64,000 nt of DNA from Acidimicrobiaceae bacterium. Lineage in GTDB: Bacteria; Actinomycetota; Acidimicrobiia; Acidimicrobiales; RAAP-2. A program made the translations under genes and the position numbers. The notes beneath the pieces are model-generated. The model did no database searches, was not told the origin of the DNA, and was given only the letters and a program-made list of their open reading frames with translations. This document shows positions 60,233 through 64,000 of the stretch, piece by piece (the stretch's first letter is position 1; every line of letters starts with the position of its first letter). The DNA lies in NCBI GenBank assembly GCA_947456245.1, contig CANGPS010000006.1:18062-82061 (forward strand), given 5' to 3'.

Positions 60233-62419
60233 CTATTCACCATCCGTCGAGTCGCTGTGCCCTATCGAGCGTCCAGCATACTCGGAGTCGCCAACAGGCA
60301 CCCGGGTCGCCCCGGATGGCCACCAGAAGCTCCGACCGTGAATGACGGACATCGCCGGCACGCCCCTTGAGGCCAACACGAAGGCGGTCAGCAATGCGGT
60401 GATGATGACGGCGACACCGATTTCCTCAAGGATCTCGATGTTCGTGAAGAGCATCGAAGAGAAGGTGACCGCCAAGATCAGAGCCGCAGCCGCCACCGCC
60501 GGTCCTCCGGAGATCATCGCCCCCTCGGCTGCCGATCGCGGTGAGTGGCCCTCACGGGTCCGCTCGTTGATGATGTCAACGATCAAGATGTTGTAGTCCG
60601 ATCCAATGGCCATCACGAACAGATACGCGATGAGGATCACCGAGAAATCAAGACCGTCGTACCCCAACAGCGTGATGAACGTCAGGCTCAAGACGCCCAT
60701 GACCGCCGCATAAAGCATGACCACCGACGCCAGAACCCACAGGGGTGCCACGATCGCCCGTCGCAACAGCGCAACCAGGATCACGCCGACCAGCAGGAGG
60801 GCAAGCGGCACCACTGTCTTCATGGACTTCGCCACCGAGGCCTTCACATCGACGAGCTGGGCAGTGGTGCCACCCACCTCAACCGTGGACCCGCTGACGG
60901 CGTGATTGGCCAGTGGCTCGATGGTGTCGCGAACAAGCACGATGGCCTCGTTTGAGTACGGGTCACTCGACAAGATGACGTTGAACGTCGAAGCCATCTT
61001 CGTGGCATCCGAGCTGACGGGACAAACTGCCGCCACCCCCGGTACCGCCTTGATGTCTGCCTGCAGCTTCTCGACCGCCGCAGCATCCGGCGGCGTCGTT
61101 GAGTGTGAGCTCACATAGATGGCAGTGGGGGCGATCACGCCGGCTGGGAACGATTTCGCCAAGGTCGAGTAGGCCTCGAGTGACGGTGTGGACGATGGCA
61201 ATTCCGCCAGGGTGTTGTACGTCACGCCATACGAGAAGATTCCCGTACAGCCCGCGGCAATCACCACGGCGACGCCGAATGCCCATCTGACCGGACGCAG
61301 CGAGACCGAGTGCGCCATCTTCGCGGTCAACGACGAGTCGGCGTGAGCAGCGACCCGAGGGGTTGTTGGCCAGAACAAAAAGCGTCCCGACAGACTGAAG
61401 ATCGCTGGGAACAGGGTGAGGCCGGCGAGGCCAGTGACCACTACCGCGATCATCAGCCCCGGGCCGAGGGTGCGCAGTGCCTGAAGATCAGCGCCGAGCA
61501 GGGCGACGAAGGCGGTCGTGACCGTAGCGGCCGCTGACGCGATCACGAGACTCATCCGCGCCAGTGAGGAGCCGAGCACGCGCCGATGCCCAGTGGCGTC
61601 CGATGGAGCCTCGGCCGCGAGGTTCTCTCGATGACGGAACAGCAGGAACACCACGTAATCGGTGCCGACCCCGAACATTACCACCGTCATCAGTGGATCG
61701 AGGCTGGTACCGACCTCAAAGTGCGCCATTTTGGCCAGCAACGCCGTCAGGTCGGCCGCGATGACGTGCAAGGCCCCGATCACCAGGACAGGGATGACGG
61801 CGATGAGCACCGACCGAAAGACGAGGCCGAGCACGAGCACGATGCCGAGGATGGTGAAGATGGTGAGGATGAGCTGTGCATGGGCGTAGGCGGACGTGGT
61901 GTCGGTGCTGATCGATGCACTTCCCGTCAGCTGCCCGCGCAGGCCAGTCCCAGCGAACTCAGCGTCCAGCTCGTGTCGAAGCGAGGCCACCGCGTCATTG
62001 ACGGTGGCGTCTCCTGCTGGGCCGGCGAATTGCACGTTCATGATCTCGACGGTCCCGTCAGTCGACAGCTGCGCCAGGCTGACACCGGTCAGACCAGAGA
62101 TCCCGGCGGCATTGACACTCTTCGCCACCTCAGGAATGACCGTGCTCAGTGCGGTGGCAGAAAGCTTGCCTCCACTGACATTCGACACGGCAACCGCTCC
62201 CGTGGCGTTCGTCGCAGAAGGGAAGGATCGATCTGCGAGCTGCGTCGCCCGAGTCGACTCGTAACTGCTCGACAGTCCTGCGCCAGCACTTGAAGAGGTG
62301 TAGGCACCGAGGCGGGGACACAATGCGATCACCACCAAGCCAAAGAAGAACCACACAAGGACGAACCGCAAAGGTCGGTTCACCACGAGGTGGCTGAGCC
62401 GAGCGAGCATTCCACTCAT
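60233..62419 (-). CDS. MMPL-family RND transporter
   Basis: A 728-residue membrane transporter of the mycobacterial MmpL type, which export lipids across the membrane. Two repeats each carry a large outside loop and a membrane block with the signatures GVGTDYVVFLLFRHRE and AIGSDYNILIVDIINERTREG; about 12 segments in total. I start at ATG 62419; an in-frame ATG 35 codons earlier would translate the GA repeat as poly-Glu. The ribosome-binding site is the repeat itself. Confidence 0.9.
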   Translation of the reverse strand: MSGMLARLSHLVVNRPLRFVLVWFFFGLVVIALCPRLGAYTSSSAGAGLSSSYESTRATQLADRSFPSATNATGAVAVSNVSGGKLSATALSTVIPEVAKSVNAAGISGLTGVSLAQLSTDGTVEIMNVQFAGPAGDATVNDAVASLRHELDAEFAGTGLRGQLTGSASISTDTTSAYAHAQLILTIFTILGIVLVLGLVFRSVLIAVIPVLVIGALHVIAADLTALLAKMAHFEVGTSLDPLMTVVMFGVGTDYVVFLLFRHRENLAAEAPSDATGHRRVLGSSLARMSLVIASAAATVTTAFVALLGADLQALRTLGPGLMIAVVVTGLAGLTLFPAIFSLSGRFLFWPTTPRVAAHADSSLTAKMAHSVSLRPVRWAFGVAVVIAAGCTGIFSYGVTYNTLAELPSSTPSLEAYSTLAKSFPAGVIAPTAIYVSSHSTTPPDAAAVEKLQADIKAVPGVAAVCPVSSDATKMASTFNVILSSDPYSNEAIVLVRDTIEPLANHAVSGSTVEVGGTTAQLVDVKASVAKSMKTVVPLALLLVGVILVALLRRAIVAPLWVLASVVMLYAAVMGVLSLTFITLLGYDGLDFSVILIAYLFVMAIGSDYNILIVDIINERTREGHSPRSAAEGAMISGGPAVAAAALILAVTFSSMLFTNIEILEEIGVAVIITALLTAFVLASRGVPAMSVIHGRSFWWPSGATRVPVGDSEYAGRSIGHSDSTDGE

Positions 62420-62784
62420 CGAATCTTCCTCTTCCTCTTCCTCTTCCAACCGACACTTCGATGGCGATGAGTGTCGCACATGGCCCAACAGCGCGGTGCG
62501 CTTCTGCGCTATCGCTGCCCACACGACGGCCAGTCAGTGGGCCTCATCCTCCAGCGAACCCCACCGAGAATGCGGCGAAGCGACCGAATGGCGTCTGGCG
62601 AACTTCCTCGATCTCCAGAGTCGCCTTGTCCAGCGATGCTGCGGCGGTGAGATGTTGAAAACCTACAGAGAGCAGCACGTTGCCTTCGGCGGCACCGCGA
62701 TTGGTCGTCCGAGATGCGTGGTCATCGAGCCATCTGCTCACGAAGGAGCGGGGTTCGCCCGACCGGCACCCCATCGTCGTTGCG
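62420..62784. other. 365-base gap with a (GAGGAA)-type repeat as ribosome-binding site
   Basis: Upstream of the MMPL gene. At about 62425-62448 the reverse strand carries about four GGAAGA hexamers in tandem, ending six bases before the start codon. The rest shows no convincing gene. Confidence 0.6.
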
Positions 62785-63423
62785 TCAGCTCGGCGTGCTG
62801 AGTGGCTCGACCACGAAGACTGCATCTCGCAGGCGGCTGAGGGCTTGGTTCTCGCGCGAAAAGCCAAGTGGGCTGAAGAAGATCGTGTCGAGTGGGTACC
62901 ACAGCCCCACCCACATGACGACTCCGCCAGCGATCTCTGAGGCATTGATGCCACCGAGCGCCTTGGATCGCGCCAGCGCAACAAGACCGCCGCCGATGGC
63001 CAACGGAATGCCAACCTTCATTGCTGAAACCCCGTCAAGTCGGACAGCTCTCGCCTCACGTCGGTTGTACGCGATGCGGTGTTCGCAGTAGCGCACCATC
63101 GTCCGACTCAACTGCGCTTCGATGTCTGACGAGATCTGACTCTCAGGGAGTCGGACCTTGATGAGCACGGGGAGCGAGGATCGACGACTGCGCAAGACGC
63201 TGATCGAGTATTCGAGTCCAGTCATGAAGTTCCGGAATTCGGAAAAGTGATCGGCCGGAGCGATCACGAACATCTCCTCGGCGCTGCCAAGGATGAGCTC
63301 GAATTCTTGGAAGTGAGGATCTGATGCTCGTTGACCACCCTGCTCGAGGCGCCGTGTCGGCCAGATACTCACCGCCTGATAATAGGCCAACTGCCCTTCC
63401 CCCTGTCTGTTGGATGAGAGCAT
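62785..63423 (-). CDS. Hypothetical membrane protein
   Basis: A 212-residue product. The first half is soluble and mixed alpha/beta (FELILGSAEEMFVIAPADHF), with a charged middle (MVRYCEHRIAYNRREAR) and two hydrophobic segments in the C-terminal half (about 140-155 and 165-185). No family recognised. No strong ribosome-binding site precedes ATG 63423, so the start is uncertain. Codon use looks less GC-biased than upstream genes. Confidence 0.5.
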   Translation of the reverse strand: MLSSNRQGEGQLAYYQAVSIWPTRRLEQGGQRASDPHFQEFELILGSAEEMFVIAPADHFSEFRNFMTGLEYSISVLRSRRSSLPVLIKVRLPESQISSDIEAQLSRTMVRYCEHRIAYNRREARAVRLDGVSAMKVGIPLAIGGGLVALARSKALGGINASEIAGGVVMWVGLWYPLDTIFFSPLGFSRENQALSRLRDAVFVVEPLSTPS

Positions 63424-63949
63424 GCGTTGCCGTAATCGTCATCCTCTAGAACTGCCCCTCCCCCACACCCACACCCACACCCACACCCACACCCACACCC
63501 ACACCGGTTTGCCAGCGAGAAGGGACCATCGCCGCTTCTCACTCACTGTTGAGATTCATCCCCACTCCAACGCCGAGCTCGAGGTGCACCTCAACCGTGC
63601 ACTGATGAAGGGAGTTGAGATCGCCGGGCGACCCATCACCACTGACGACCTTCACCGCCGCACTGCCTCTGCGCTACTCGAACCAACCTCGGCGTGCTCG
63701 CACGCCGCCAATCTTGGACCTCAAAGGAGGCTCAGATACTCGTCGGACCTTCTCAACACGCTCTTGGGCTCCGGCGGCGCCAACCCACACCCGCTCCTGT
63801 ATCCACAGTCGGTGCACCGATTCTGTGCCTCGGGCTGCCATCCTCGACTGCGTTGACGTCCCCTGAAGTGGTGTCACTTGGAGGGTCCGCGAAGTAGTCG
63901 GGCCATCGGAGCATTCTCAGCGTGTCCCTTGAGAAGACACGAAAGAGAG
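63424..63949. other. Gene-poor stretch before the window end
   Basis: Contains the CCACAC tract. Open frames here read as low-complexity or have no recognisable motif, so I call no gene; a decayed gene is possible. Confidence 0.4.
63463..63504. repeat. (CCACAC)7 hexanucleotide tract
   Basis: Seven perfect tandem copies of CCACAC, just upstream of the hypothetical membrane protein's start on the opposite strand. A simple-sequence tract prone to slippage. Confidence 0.95.
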
Positions 63950-63959
63950 ATGCTCCGAT
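63905..63959. repeat. Interrupted stem-loop over a start codon
   Basis: Arms ATCGGAGCAT (63905-63914) and ATGCTCCGAT (63950-63959) are perfect inverted repeats, with an inner pair CGTGTC/GACACG (63921-63926 and 63936-63941) forming a longer interrupted stem. The outer arm overlaps the ATG at 63958. Confidence 0.75.
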
Positions 63960-64000
63960 GACCCATCAAGAGTTTGACCTGTCCGCGTTCACGAATCGAG
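63958..64000 (+). CDS. Partial open frame running off the window, unknown
   Basis: The first 14 codons (MTHQEFDLSAFTNR) of a frame that leaves the window, preceded by a purine-rich tract (AAAGAGAG) about five bases upstream. Too short to name. The stem-loop over its start and the composition change around it make a mobile-element gene possible, which is a guess. Confidence 0.35.
   Translation, partial: MTHQEFDLSAFTNR

Noticed and set aside
63463..63504. CRISPR-like repeat
   Set aside because: Six-base units without spacers and no cas genes; a microsatellite.
63410..63856. Forward frame with a His-Thr repeat
   Set aside because: The repeat is only the translated CCACAC tract; the remainder has no recognisable fold and no ribosome-binding site.

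Overview
The window comes from a high-GC actinobacterium, most likely an Acidimicrobiia-type lineage (the class is my inference). Three things point this way. First, a long reverse-strand block keeps the Mycobacterium order thrS - HIT - pgsA - patA - pimA - (one gene) - pdxS - pdxT - yebC - ruvC - ruvA - ruvB - yajC - secD - secF. Second, there are signs of mycothiol chemistry (an MshC-type ligase and an Rv2466c-like DsbA-family protein), of F420 (an F420:NADP oxidoreductase), and of phosphatidylinositol mannosides. Third, there is a MurT/GatD pair for lipid II amidation. Start codons are often GTG and many neighbouring genes overlap by 1-4 bases, which suggests compact operons.

Layout. 1-14812 (reverse): protein export (secF start, secD, yajC), Holliday-junction processing (ruvBAC), a YebC regulator, PLP synthase (pdxT, pdxS), a degenerate M48-like membrane protein, PIM/phosphoinositide synthesis (pimA, patA, pgsA), a HIT protein, thrS, an mshC-like ligase and an F420-NADP reductase. 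14866-15669: an InhA/FabI-type enoyl reductase. 15748-30770: an exopolysaccharide locus with an initiating sugar-phosphate transferase, two single-domain glycosyltransferases, a Wzx-type flippase, two fused two-domain glycosyltransferases, a Wzy/ligase-like protein, a BY-kinase with a Tyr-Gly-rich tail and a DUF4012 protein. 30767-40660: an ABC exporter, two genes of unsaturated fatty acid oxidation, a nitroreductase, a large secreted S53 (sedolisin) peptidase with C-terminal IPT-like repeats, CcdA and small proteins. 40837-40910: tRNA-Val(CAC).

41899-48744 is the region I find most interesting. A TetR gene with a perfect palindrome at its start faces a tightly overlapped four-gene operon: fatty acyl-CoA reductase fused to a HAD domain, zinc alcohol dehydrogenase-like protein, LarA/DUF2088-like protein and PlsC-like acyltransferase. 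Together these suggest an undescribed fatty-alcohol or ether-type lipid route. 48776-52114 (reverse): GatD, MurT and a HAD-PlsC fusion. 52344-56731: LysR regulator, AlkA-like glycosylase, M20 peptidase, the Rv2466c-like protein with a CPWA instead of CPWC site, and a dienelactone hydrolase. 56728-63423 (reverse): metallo-hydrolase, a small charged protein, a DEAD-box helicase fused to a cold-shock domain, a small membrane protein, an MMPL transporter whose ribosome-binding site lies in a hexanucleotide repeat, and an unknown membrane protein. The last 1.5 kb looks less GC-rich and holds a (CCACAC)7 tract and a stem-loop in front of an open frame that runs off the end, possibly a mobile element edge.

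All functional names come from reading translated motifs and order; no database search was run.
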